Shown: positions 1 to 5,215 of the stretch, in pieces
Position numbering within the stretch: the first letter of the stretch is position 1
How the letters are laid out: each line of letters opens with the position of its first letter
DNA from: Pseudomonadales bacterium
GTDB lineage: Bacteria; Pseudomonadota; Gammaproteobacteria; Pseudomonadales; Litorivicinaceae
Assembly: GCA_012269655.1 (NCBI GenBank)
Contig: JAAXJV010000121.1
Span: 1-5,215, forward strand
Length of the DNA stretch: 5,215 nucleotides
Direction of reading: 5' to 3'
The notes under the pieces: generated by a model
The model's database searches: none
The model's input: the letters and a program-made list of their open reading frames with translations, nothing else
Told to the model about the DNA's origin: nothing
Position numbers and translations under genes: made by a program

Positions 1-922
1 GCGCTAAATCCGATTGCATGCGCATCATGATGGGTTGGGTTTCTGGGTCGCCGAAGCGGCAGTTGTATTCCAAGACTTTAGGAATTCCGTCACAGATCAT
101 GATTCCGGCGTACAGGAAACCACGGTAGCGACGTCCCTCGTCTAGCATGCCTTGAACGGTTGGCCGGATGACCTGCTCCATGATGGCGTCATACATGGCT
201 TGGTCGACGCAGGGCGCCGGTGAATAAGCCCCCATCCCACCGGTATTCGGCCCTTGGTCGCCTTCGTGTGCGGCCTTATGGTCTTGGCTGGTGGCCATAG
301 GCAGCACATCGAGCCCGTCCACCATGCAGATAAAGCTGGCTTCTTCGCCGGCTAAGAATTCCTCAATGCCTACTCGGTGCCCAGCTTCACCAAAGGCATT
401 GCCCGCCAGCATGTCTTTGACAGCCTCTTGTGCCTCGGCGACGCTGTTGGCGATGATTACGCCTTTACCTGCGGCTAAACCGTCGGCCTTGACCACCAGG
501 GGGGCACCCAGCGTCTCGCAGTAAGCCAGAGCCGGCTCAATTTCAGTGAAGTTCTGATAAGCGGCGGTCGGAATGCTGTGACGCGCCAGAAAATCTTTGG
601 TAAAGGCCTTTGAGCCCTCCAATTCGGCGGCGGCTTGGGTCGGCCCAAAGATGGGCAAACCTTTGGATTCAAACAGGTCGACGACCCCCTCGACCAGCGG
701 TGCTTCAGGGCCAACTAAGGTCAGGGCGATATCGTTGTCCTGAGCAAATTCAGCCAGTGCTTTAAGTTCACCGACGCCGATAGGCAGGTTTTCGCACTTG
801 GCTTCCTGTGCGGTCCCGGCATTGCCCGGTGCAACATAGACGACGTCAACGTTCGAGTCCTGAGCCAGCTTCCAGGCCAGTGCATGTTCGCGGCCACCTG
901 AGCCAATAACGAGTGTTTTCAT
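1..922 (-). CDS. purD: Phosphoribosylamine-glycine ligase (GARS), 3' end cut by window edge
   Basis: PurD joins glycine to 5-phosphoribosylamine using ATP, giving GAR in the second step of cytosolic IMP synthesis. My translation of the complement is open from the ATG at 922 to base 1 with no frameshift, giving 307 residues of an expected 420-430; the stop lies outside. Family motifs appear in order: GSGGREHA (7-14) opening the N domain, GPEAPLVEG (71-79), the ATP-grasp lysine region KADGLAAGKGV (145-155), QDHK (213-216), GPNTGGMGAYSPAP (224-237), and LEYNCRFGDPETQ (284-296), where E285 and N287 fit the metal ligands. The last part of the ATP-grasp domain and the C-terminal domain are missing only because of the edge. 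The gene follows purH after 12 nt and has its own strong ribosome-binding site, so it is almost certainly cotranscribed with purH. No key residue is missing in the visible part. Confidence 0.97.
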   Translation of the reverse strand, partial: MKTLVIGSGGREHALAWKLAQDSNVDVVYVAPGNAGTAQEAKCENLPIGVGELKALAEFAQDNDIALTLVGPEAPLVEGVVDLFESKGLPIFGPTQAAAELEGSKAFTKDFLARHSIPTAAYQNFTEIEPALAYCETLGAPLVVKADGLAAGKGVIIANSVAEAQEAVKDMLAGNAFGEAGHRVGIEEFLAGEEASFICMVDGLDVLPMATSQDHKAAHEGDQGPNTGGMGAYSPAPCVDQAMYDAIMEQVIRPTVQGMLDEGRRYRGFLYAGIMICDGIPKVLEYNCRFGDPETQPIMMRMQSDLA

Positions 923-928
923 GGTGAG

Positions 929-934
929 CTCCTT
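929..934 (-). promoter_or_regulatory. Ribosome-binding site of purD
   Basis: On the minus strand AAGGAG lies 6 nt before the purD ATG. It begins at the base after the purH TAA stop (935-937). This is the best Shine-Dalgarno match in the window and fixes the purD start at 922. A ribosome ending purH would cover it, which fits coupled translation. Confidence 0.85.
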
Positions 935-2482
935 TTAGTGGCGGAAGTGGCGCATGCCAGTAAAAATCATGGCCAAACCGTGTTCGTCAGCAGCGGCAAT
1001 GACTTCTTCGTCACGCATGCTACCGCCGGGTTGCACAACAGCGGCGATGCCGGCTTCGGCAGCCGCGTCGATACCATCACGGAATGGGAAAAACGCATCG
1101 GATGCCATGACGCTACCGGGCACGGTCAGGCCCTCGTCGCTGGCTTTGATGCCGGCGATTTTGGCACTGTACACACGGCTCATTTGGCCTGCGCCCACGC
1201 CGATGGTCATTTCATTTTTGGCATAAACAATGGCGTTGGACTTAACAAATTTTGCCACGGTCCAGGCGAACTTGAGGTCGCGTTCTTGCTCGGCGGTCGG
1301 CTTGACTTGGCTAACCACGCGCCAGTCCGCGGTGCTTTGCATATCGCGGTCTTGAACTAACAAGCCACCGTTGACTCGCTTGTAATCGTAACCACTGCCG
1401 ATTTCGGTTAGATCACCGGTACTGAGTACCCGAACGTTTTGCTTGCTGGCGCAAATGGCCAGGGCGTCGTCACTGACGCCGGGAGCAATAATCACTTCCA
1501 CGAACTGACGCTCGATGATGGCTTTGGCCGTGTCTGCATCCAGCGGGCGGTTGAATGCGATGATGCCACCAAACGCACTGGTCGGGTCGGTCTTAAAGGC
1601 ACGATCGTAGGCTTCTAGAAGGTTGGTCCCGACGGACACCCCACAGGGGTTGGCGTGCTTCACAATAACGCAGGCCGGCGTTTCGAATTCGCGAACGCAT
1701 TCAAGTGCGGCATCGGTGTCTGCGATGTTGTTAAAGCTGAGTGCTTTGCCCTGCAATTGTTTGGCGCTGGCCACATGCGAACCCAACGAGCCATCGCGGT
1801 AAAACACGGCTTGTTGGTGACTGTTTTCGCCATAGCGGAGCACTTCGCCGCCACTTAGATTTAGGGTCATTGCGGCTGGGAAAGAGGCGTCTTCTGCTGT
1901 TTCTTGCGCCATCCACTGGGCGATCGCACCGTCGTACTGTGCAGTATGAGCGTATGCCTTGGCGGCGAGACGCTGGCGGGTAGCATAGTTGATGCCGCCG
2001 GCTTGGATTTGTTGGATGATGTTGTCGTAATCAGCCGGCGAAGTCACGATGCTGACCCAGACGTGGTTTTTGGCCGAAGCGCGAACCATAGCGGGCCCGC
2101 CAATGTCGATTTGTTCGACCGATTCCGCGTAGCTCGCGCCCTTGGCGAGGGTTTCTTGGAAAGGATAGAGATTCACTACAACGAGGTCGATTTCAGGAAT
2201 GCCGTGCTCGGCCATAACCTCGCCATCAATGTCGCGGCGACCGAGTAGGCCGCCATGGATGCGGGGGTGTAGAGTTTTGACGCGTCCGCCCATGATTTCT
2301 GGGAATTCGGTCACTTCGCTGACCCGGGTTACTGACAGCCCGGCCTCTTCAATGGTTTTGGCACTCCCCCCGGTTGATAAGATCTGAATGCCTGCTTCGT
2401 TCAACGCACGAGCTAAATCGATCAATCCGGTTTTGTCCGAAACGCTGACAAGTGCGCGTTTGGGAAGGATGGCTTGGGTCAT
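935..2482 (-). CDS. purH: Bifunctional AICAR transformylase / IMP cyclohydrolase
   Basis: PurH performs the last two steps of IMP synthesis: formyl transfer from 10-formyl-THF to AICAR, then ring closure to IMP. With the ATG at 2482 the protein has 515 residues, close to the roughly 530 of E. coli PurH. The N-terminal MGS-like cyclohydrolase domain (about 1-195) shows STGGSAKTI (36-44), [13 protein letters not shown] (66-78), [10 protein letters not shown] (99-108) and [16 protein letters not shown] (125-140). The transformylase domain (about 200-515) shows LRYGENSHQ (215-223), [12 protein letters not shown] (250-261), the catalytic K275-H276 within [19 protein letters not shown] (302-312), [10 protein letters not shown] (461-470) and [12 protein letters not shown] (484-495). 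A GTG four codons upstream (2494) would extend the frame, but it overlaps the fis stop and lies ahead of the ribosome-binding site. The ATG start also gives an N-terminus ([12 protein letters not shown]) like that of known PurH. The gene lies between fis and purD in one apparent operon. Confidence 0.97.
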   Translation of the reverse strand: MTQAILPKRALVSVSDKTGLIDLARALNEAGIQILSTGGSAKTIEEAGLSVTRVSEVTEFPEIMGGRVKTLHPRIHGGLLGRRDIDGEVMAEHGIPEIDLVVVNLYPFQETLAKGASYAESVEQIDIGGPAMVRASAKNHVWVSIVTSPADYDNIIQQIQAGGINYATRQRLAAKAYAHTAQYDGAIAQWMAQETAEDASFPAAMTLNLSGGEVLRYGENSHQQAVFYRDGSLGSHVASAKQLQGKALSFNNIADTDAALECVREFETPACVIVKHANPCGVSVGTNLLEAYDRAFKTDPTSAFGGIIAFNRPLDADTAKAIIERQFVEVIIAPGVSDDALAICASKQNVRVLSTGDLTEIGSGYDYKRVNGGLLVQDRDMQSTADWRVVSQVKPTAEQERDLKFAWTVAKFVKSNAIVYAKNEMTIGVGAGQMSRVYSAKIAGIKASDEGLTVPGSVMASDAFFPFRDGIDAAAEAGIAAVVQPGGSMRDEEVIAAADEHGLAMIFTGMRHFRH

Positions 2483-2485
2483 GTT

Positions 2486-2492
2486 TCTCCTC
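2486..2492 (-). promoter_or_regulatory. Ribosome-binding site of purH, overlapping the fis stop
   Basis: The minus strand reads TGAGGAGAAACATG. GAGGAGA overlaps the fis TGA stop (2491-2493) and ends 3 nt before the ATG at 2482, a slightly short spacing. It decides for the ATG at 2482 over the GTG at 2494, and suggests that purH is translated by ribosomes finishing fis. Confidence 0.75.
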
Positions 2493-2736
2493 ACAATAGG
2501 CCGTGTTTGGCCAGCTTCGTCCTGAATGTGCCGCGTGAAATGCCGAGCATCTGTGCAGCTTTTGATTGATTGCCGCCAGCCAATTCTAGCGTCATCTCTA
2601 AAAGGGGGGCTTCGACCTCATGGGAAACCAGTGCATATAAATCTCGCGGAGGTTCGCCTTCGAGTGAGCGGAAATAATCTGTTAGGGCCAGCGTAACCGC
2701 TTGGCGCAAGCTGAGTTCAGAGGTCATCGGTTTCAT
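2491..2736 (-). CDS. fis: Fis-family nucleoid-associated DNA-binding protein, short form
   Basis: Fis is a small homodimeric nucleoid protein that bends DNA and controls rRNA, growth-phase and many other promoters. This one has 81 residues against 98 in E. coli. From residue 10 (LRQAVTLAL) it aligns without gaps to E. coli Fis from residue 27: [15 protein letters not shown] (32-46) is the core helix region, [11 protein letters not shown] (55-65) begins the helix-turn-helix, and [15 protein letters not shown] (66-80) holds the recognition helix. The first nine residues cannot supply the N-terminal beta-hairpin arms used to activate site-specific invertases. The short N-terminus is real: the frame has a TGA at 2761-2763, and none of the eight codons between it and the ATG is a plausible start. 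The ATG overlaps the dusB stop (ATGA); a weak GAGG lies 10 nt upstream. Position after dusB supports true Fis rather than a stray NtrC-type helix-turn-helix fragment. Confidence 0.93.
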   Translation of the reverse strand: MKPMTSELSLRQAVTLALTDYFRSLEGEPPRDLYALVSHEVEAPLLEMTLELAGGNQSKAAQMLGISRGTFRTKLAKHGLL

Positions 2737-3701
2737 GCGGCCATGGCCTCTGAGAAGGCATCAAGCCATGCGAGCTGGCTCTCGGGTGTTTCGAGCGCGT
2801 TGAAGCTTTGTAAGGTCGCGGTGTCCCAGCGAGCGGCTTCGAGATACCAGCGTAGGTGCTTGCGGGCAAAGCGCACGCCCATGAATTCGCCATAAAAGAG
2901 ATGCAGTTGTTCAACATGTGACCGGATGACTTGGTGGCGCTCGGCATCCGGAATGTCTGACCTCATCGCTTGGCCGGACAGATGTTGGTGGGTTTGCTCT
3001 ATTAGCCAGGGATTGCCTTGTGCCGCACGCCCGATCATGACGGCGTCGGCACCGGTTTCTTGTAAAATTTGCGCGGCCTGAAGCGGGCAGTGGATATCGC
3101 CGTTTGCAATCAAAGGCAGGTCTGTTAGCTCTCTTAGGCGGGCGAGTGTGTCGTGCTCGGCTTCGCCGTTGAAGTGTTGTGCTCGGGTTCGGCCATGCAA
3201 GGCAATGGCTTGGATACCTATGGCGTCCGCCATCTGAACAACCTCGGCTGCAGTTTGCGTCTCAGCATCCCAGCCGGTCCGGGTTTTCAGTGTCACGGGA
3301 ATCGGTACAGCACCGACAACCGCTTCTAGGATGGCGCGAACGCGAGGTAAGTCGCGCAGTAGCGCGGACCCTGAGGCGGCGCCGCAGACTTTTTTGGCAG
3401 GGCACCCCAAATTGATGTCTAGGATTTGGATTCCGCGCTCGTACAAGGCCTTTGCGGCCAGTGCCATTTGTTGAGGGTCTGAGCCTGCAATTTGGACTGA
3501 GATCAGCCCCGGATTATTCGAGAAATCTAAGCGCTGTTGGCTTTTGCTGGTGTGCCAAAGCTTGGGGTCGGAGATGACCATTTCGCCGGTGGCCAGTGCG
3601 GCGCCGTATCGGTGTGAGATAGATCGGCACGGTCGGTCGCTGACGCCGGCCATGGGCGCAAGCAATACCTTTCCGTTGATGTGATGATCGCCGATCCGCA
3701 T
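2733..3701 (-). CDS. dusB: tRNA-dihydrouridine synthase B
   Basis: DusB is an FMN enzyme that reduces a uridine in the tRNA D-loop (U17 in E. coli) to dihydrouridine with NADPH. The 322-residue length matches E. coli DusB (321), and the alignment holds from MRIG to the C-terminus. The TIM-barrel part (about 1-240) shows APMAGVSDRP (15-24), VQIAGSDP (69-76), DINLGCPAKKV (95-105) with the catalytic acid C100, TLKTRTGW (137-144), the FMN and substrate region HGRTRAQHFNGEAE (169-182), IANGDI (198-203) and GADAVMIGRAAQGNPW (217-232). The helical tRNA-binding domain follows (about 245-322) with ARKHLRWYL (279-287). The ATG at 3701 has no clear Shine-Dalgarno sequence and is chosen because MRIG aligns with other DusB starts. 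The gene is first in the dusB-fis-purH-purD run, downstream of a good promoter candidate; its TGA overlaps the fis ATG. The Dus family is sure; subgroup B rests on context and the MRIG/AGS motifs. Confidence 0.97.
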   Translation of the reverse strand: MRIGDHHINGKVLLAPMAGVSDRPCRSISHRYGAALATGEMVISDPKLWHTSKSQQRLDFSNNPGLISVQIAGSDPQQMALAAKALYERGIQILDINLGCPAKKVCGAASGSALLRDLPRVRAILEAVVGAVPIPVTLKTRTGWDAETQTAAEVVQMADAIGIQAIALHGRTRAQHFNGEAEHDTLARLRELTDLPLIANGDIHCPLQAAQILQETGADAVMIGRAAQGNPWLIEQTHQHLSGQAMRSDIPDAERHQVIRSHVEQLHLFYGEFMGVRFARKHLRWYLEAARWDTATLQSFNALETPESQLAWLDAFSEAMAA

Positions 3702-3724
3702 GCCATGACCCGGAGAATAAGAGG

Positions 3725-3751
3725 CGGCAAATTATAGTCTAATTTGAGACC
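3725..3751. promoter_or_regulatory. fis: Two overlapping Fis-like binding sequences on the dusB-fis promoter
   Basis: Using the degenerate 15-bp Fis pattern GNNYRNNWNNYRNNC on the minus strand, 3737-3751 (GGTCTCAAATTAGAC) fits all defined positions but one and has the typical AT-rich centre. The stretch 3725-3739 fits all but the last C. Their centres are 12 bp apart and cover the promoter spacer and the -10 box. E. coli Fis represses its own dusB-fis promoter, so autoregulation here is plausible. The pattern is loose and chance matches are common. Confidence 0.35.
3728..3746. repeat. Perfect 7-bp inverted repeat spanning the -10 box (possible operator)
   Basis: On the minus strand CAAATTA (3740-3746) and TAATTTG (3728-3734) are exact reverse complements around a 5-nt centre GACTA. 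The dyad covers the whole TATAAT box at 3731-3736. It is too AT-rich, and has no following T run, to be a convincing terminator for the gene upstream. A regulator bound here would block RNA polymerase. The repeat itself is certain; an operator role is inference. Confidence 0.45.
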
Positions 3752-3761
3752 TGAAGGCGAA

Positions 3762-4241
3762 TCAGTTTGCGCGAGTAACCGGTAGCAACTCGATTTCTGC
3801 CAGGGCGATTTCGATATCCAGGGGCATCAGGCGTAACTCGACGGTATCGAGATCGCTCAGGTAAAGCTGTGGCGGAAATACGCGCTGCTTTCGCTGGCCG
3901 TGAAGGTCTGTCAGCGTCAGCTTGAGCTCTGGAATTGGGCCAAGCGAATCAGTGGCGGAATAACTTGACTCGATGGGTTGGATTCGGGTGCGAATGGTGA
4001 GCTGTTGCTCGCTTTTTACCCACTCGATGGATTGAGTTTGCCAGTGTTGAGGCGGTGGATCTTCATAACCGTTTTTGCACTGAACATAGTCACAGAGTTG
4101 CTGTTGATAGCTGGCCAGAGAGGGATGAGTCCAGCCTTCGCCGGTTGCTTTAAGCAGGCCAAAAGTGGCGGCGCCGATCAGGGTACATAGCCCAAGCCAA
4201 ACGTAAGAACCCCGGCCAAATAAATATTTTTTGCGAGTCAT
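3762..4241 (-). CDS. DUF3426-like single-pass membrane protein without the zinc ribbon
   Basis: This is a 159-residue protein of unknown function. After a basic start (MTRKKY) it has one hydrophobic segment at about 13-30, followed by a hydrophilic domain predicted outside the cytoplasm. Two cysteines five apart (C50 and C55, in QQLCDYVQCKNG) and the later pattern ELKLTLTDLHGQ (105-116) with RVFPPQLYL (120-128) resemble the C-terminal domain of DUF3426 proteins. Such a gene sits between prmA and dusB in Pseudomonas-type genomes, where it is longer and begins with a CxxC zinc ribbon. No zinc ribbon is present, and none fits in the 57-nt spacer. The ATG at 4241 is the first usable start: an in-frame TAG lies four codons upstream, and no Shine-Dalgarno sequence is visible. 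It ends 60 nt before dusB. The assignment rests on position and weak motifs; alternatively it is an unrelated small anchored protein. Confidence 0.75.
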   Translation of the reverse strand: MTRKKYLFGRGSYVWLGLCTLIGAATFGLLKATGEGWTHPSLASYQQQLCDYVQCKNGYEDPPPQHWQTQSIEWVKSEQQLTIRTRIQPIESSYSATDSLGPIPELKLTLTDLHGQRKQRVFPPQLYLSDLDTVELRLMPLDIEIALAEIELLPVTRAN

Positions 4242-4298
4242 GAGTAGACACTAGTAGTGCGTCATGGATCTCGCGTCGGACTTGAGTGCTAGATGGGC

Positions 4299-5189
4299 CT
4301 AGGCCTTTTGACCGACTAGACGACACCAACCGTCCAGCGATTTCGGGGCTTGGAAGGTTAAGCTGGGATAGGCTTGCATGACTTCGCCGGCTTGTTCAGT
4401 TAACAGCCCGGACAGAACCAAGGTGCCGCCTGGTGCCACATGTCTTTGCAACTCATCCGCGAGCTCAACCAACGGGCCTGACAAGATATTGGCCATCACC
4501 AATTCATAGGGCTCGGCCGGTTCGAATGCGTCTGGAAGGTAAGTTTGGATTTGATCGCTGACACCGTTACGTTGTGCATTGTCCTGCATCGCGATGAGCG
4601 CCTGGGGGTCAATGTCTGTGCCGTCGGCGCATTTAGCGCCAAGTGCGAGGGCAGCCAGTGCCAACACGCCGCTGCCGCAGCCAAAATCTAACACGCGTTC
4701 GGGCATGCTCGGCATTGCATCCAAGTGCTCTAAGCACAAAGCGGTGGTGGGGTGCGTGCCGGTACCAAAGGCCAGTCCTGGATCCAGCCTCAAGTTGACT
4801 GCGTCAGGCTCGGGTGTGTCATGCCAACTGGGCACAACCCACAGACGGTGACCAAAGCGCATGGGCTGAAAGGCATCCATCCAGACTCGGGTCCAGTCTT
4901 GGTCTTCGATGTCACTGATGTAAATCTTGGGCGCTGCATCGCCCAGGGTTGTATGAAGCTGATTCTCGCACATGGCACGAATCAATGCGGCGTCATCATC
5001 CTGGCCAAAGATCGCCTGAACCTGGCAGCGCGGCCAGAGTGGTGCCGCGCCGGGAGGCGGCTCAAACAGAGGATTGTCTTCGGCATCGGTAATGGTCACG
5101 GCTAACGCGCCACAGTCTTCAAGGACTTGCTCGACAATTTCAACCTGGGCTGACGGAATGGCCAGCCGCAGGGTGTGCCAATCACTCAC
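4299..5189 (-). CDS. prmA: Ribosomal protein L11 methyltransferase
   Basis: PrmA transfers methyl groups from S-adenosylmethionine to amino groups of ribosomal protein L11, in the cytosol. The protein has 296 residues, against 293 in E. coli. The N-terminal L11-recognition domain (about 1-90) includes the NPLFEPPPG stretch (39-47). The linker has DWTRVWMDAFQPMRFGHRLWV (98-118). The Rossmann methyltransferase domain follows with LDPGLAFGTGTHPTT (135-149), the SAM-binding VLDFGCGSGVLALAAL (166-181), the acidic TDIDPQA (191-197), NAQRNGVSD (204-212) and the catalytic-loop MANIL (232-236). The start is a GTG at 5189, which overlaps the accC stop as GTGA. It is preferred because MSDWHTLRL lines up with the start of E. 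coli PrmA and no other start lies nearby; no strong ribosome-binding site is seen, so translation probably depends on accC. The gene ends with TAG, 57 nt before the next gene. Confidence 0.97.
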   Translation of the reverse strand: MSDWHTLRLAIPSAQVEIVEQVLEDCGALAVTITDAEDNPLFEPPPGAAPLWPRCQVQAIFGQDDDAALIRAMCENQLHTTLGDAAPKIYISDIEDQDWTRVWMDAFQPMRFGHRLWVVPSWHDTPEPDAVNLRLDPGLAFGTGTHPTTALCLEHLDAMPSMPERVLDFGCGSGVLALAALALGAKCADGTDIDPQALIAMQDNAQRNGVSDQIQTYLPDAFEPAEPYELVMANILSGPLVELADELQRHVAPGGTLVLSGLLTEQAGEVMQAYPSLTFQAPKSLDGWCRLVGQKA

Positions 5190-5215
5190 AGGCCGAGTTT
5201 CTTCTCGAGATAATG
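5186..5215 (-). CDS. accC: C-terminal end of acetyl-CoA carboxylase biotin carboxylase subunit (partial)
   Basis: The complement of the last 30 bases reads as nine codons, HYLEKKLGL, followed by TGA. This matches the C-terminus of biotin carboxylase (E. coli AccC ends in HYLEKKLGLQEK), the ATP-dependent enzyme that carboxylates biotin on AccB for fatty-acid synthesis. Only the end is visible and the rest lies beyond the window edge. The TGA overlaps the prmA GTG by 4 nt (GTGA). An accC gene directly before prmA is the expected order in Pseudomonas-type genomes, which supports a call that nine residues alone could not carry. Confidence 0.82.
   Translation of the reverse strand, partial: HYLEKKLGL

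Larger units (their letters stand above)
3724..3761 (-). promoter_or_regulatory. Predicted sigma-70 promoter of the dusB-fis-purHD operon
   Basis: In the 60-nt spacer before dusB the minus strand carries a perfect TATAAT box at 3731-3736. The -35 region is poor: the best match is TTCGCC at 3756-3761 with a long 19-bp spacer, so the promoter may depend on an activator. The expected start is a C near 3723-3725, leaving a leader of roughly 22-25 nt before the dusB ATG. Between the -10 box and the start lies a GC-rich stretch (GCCGCC, 3723-3728), the type of discriminator found at stringently controlled, growth-rate-regulated promoters. The E. coli dusB-fis promoter is known to be regulated this way. 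Confidence 0.65.

Noticed and set aside
475..906. Two short minus-strand open frames that might suggest a broken purD
   Set aside because: They are out-of-frame shadows. The true purD frame is continuous from 922 to base 1 with all motifs in register.
938..1360. Plus-strand open frame of 140 codons within purH
   Set aside because: It is antisense to the conserved PurH coding frame, has no recognisable domain or ribosome-binding site, and reads like a complement of PurH codons.
1904..2248. Plus-strand open frame of 114 codons within purH
   Set aside because: It is antisense to the cyclohydrolase domain, with no family motif; open antisense frames are expected in moderately GC-rich genes.
2483..2494. 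GTG start at 2494 giving a PurH four residues longer
   Set aside because: It would place the AGGAG sequence inside the coding region. The ATG at 2482 has that ribosome-binding site and a family-like N-terminus.
3702..3761. Terminator for the DUF3426-like gene in the dusB upstream spacer
   Set aside because: The only dyad (3728-3746) is AT-rich with 7-bp arms and is followed by GC-rich sequence, not a U tract; it fits a promoter or operator better.
4242..4298. Possible promoter or terminator between prmA and the DUF3426-like gene
   Set aside because: No hexamer pair with fair spacing and no stable hairpin with a T run was found on the minus strand.
4296..4305. Ten-base palindrome ggcctaggcc at the prmA stop
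   Set aside because: It has no loop and no T run after it, so it is not a terminator, and a single 10-bp palindrome is easily a chance event.
4752..5105. Plus-strand open frame of 117 codons within prmA
   Set aside because: It is antisense to conserved PrmA motifs and resembles no known protein.

Overview
This window is a conserved housekeeping block of a gammaproteobacterial chromosome. All genes lie on the minus strand, so reading 5'->3' along transcription runs from high to low coordinates: accC (last 9 codons) - prmA - DUF3426-like membrane protein - dusB - fis - purH - purD (first 307 codons, cut by the window edge). The order prmA-dusB-fis is typical of Gammaproteobacteria. A DUF3426-type gene between prmA and dusB, with purH-purD directly after fis, is the arrangement known from Pseudomonas and relatives rather than from enterics, where purHD is a separate operon. 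Base composition is moderately GC-rich and looks even by eye. I see no insertion sequence, phage gene, RNA gene, CRISPR array or other sign of horizontal transfer. I cannot name the genus.

Region by region: 5186-5215 is the end of biotin carboxylase. 4299-5189 is the ribosomal protein L11 methyltransferase gene, which starts on a GTG inside the accC stop. 4242-4298 is a short spacer with no convincing signal. 3762-4241 is a small single-pass membrane protein that looks like the C-terminal part of DUF3426 proteins. 3702-3761 is the only clear promoter region: a perfect TATAAT box inside a 19-bp perfect dyad, overlapped by two Fis-like sequences. 2733-3701 is dusB, 2491-2736 is fis, 935-2482 is purH and 1-922 is purD.

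Gene junctions from dusB to purD are very tight: a 4-nt ATGA overlap for dusB/fis, the purH ribosome-binding site on the fis stop, and the purD ribosome-binding site directly after the purH stop. dusB-fis-purH-purD therefore probably forms one transcript with coupled translation. It joins tRNA dihydrouridylation, a growth-phase nucleoid protein and steps 2, 9 and 10 of IMP synthesis, all tied to fast growth. The upstream accC-prmA pair is also coupled by overlap.

No undescribed system is visible. The points worth a second look are the unusually short Fis with altered recognition-helix residues, the dyad and Fis-like sites on the dusB promoter, and the DUF3426-like protein that lacks the usual N-terminal zinc ribbon. 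The many open frames on the plus strand are antisense shadows of the conserved genes.
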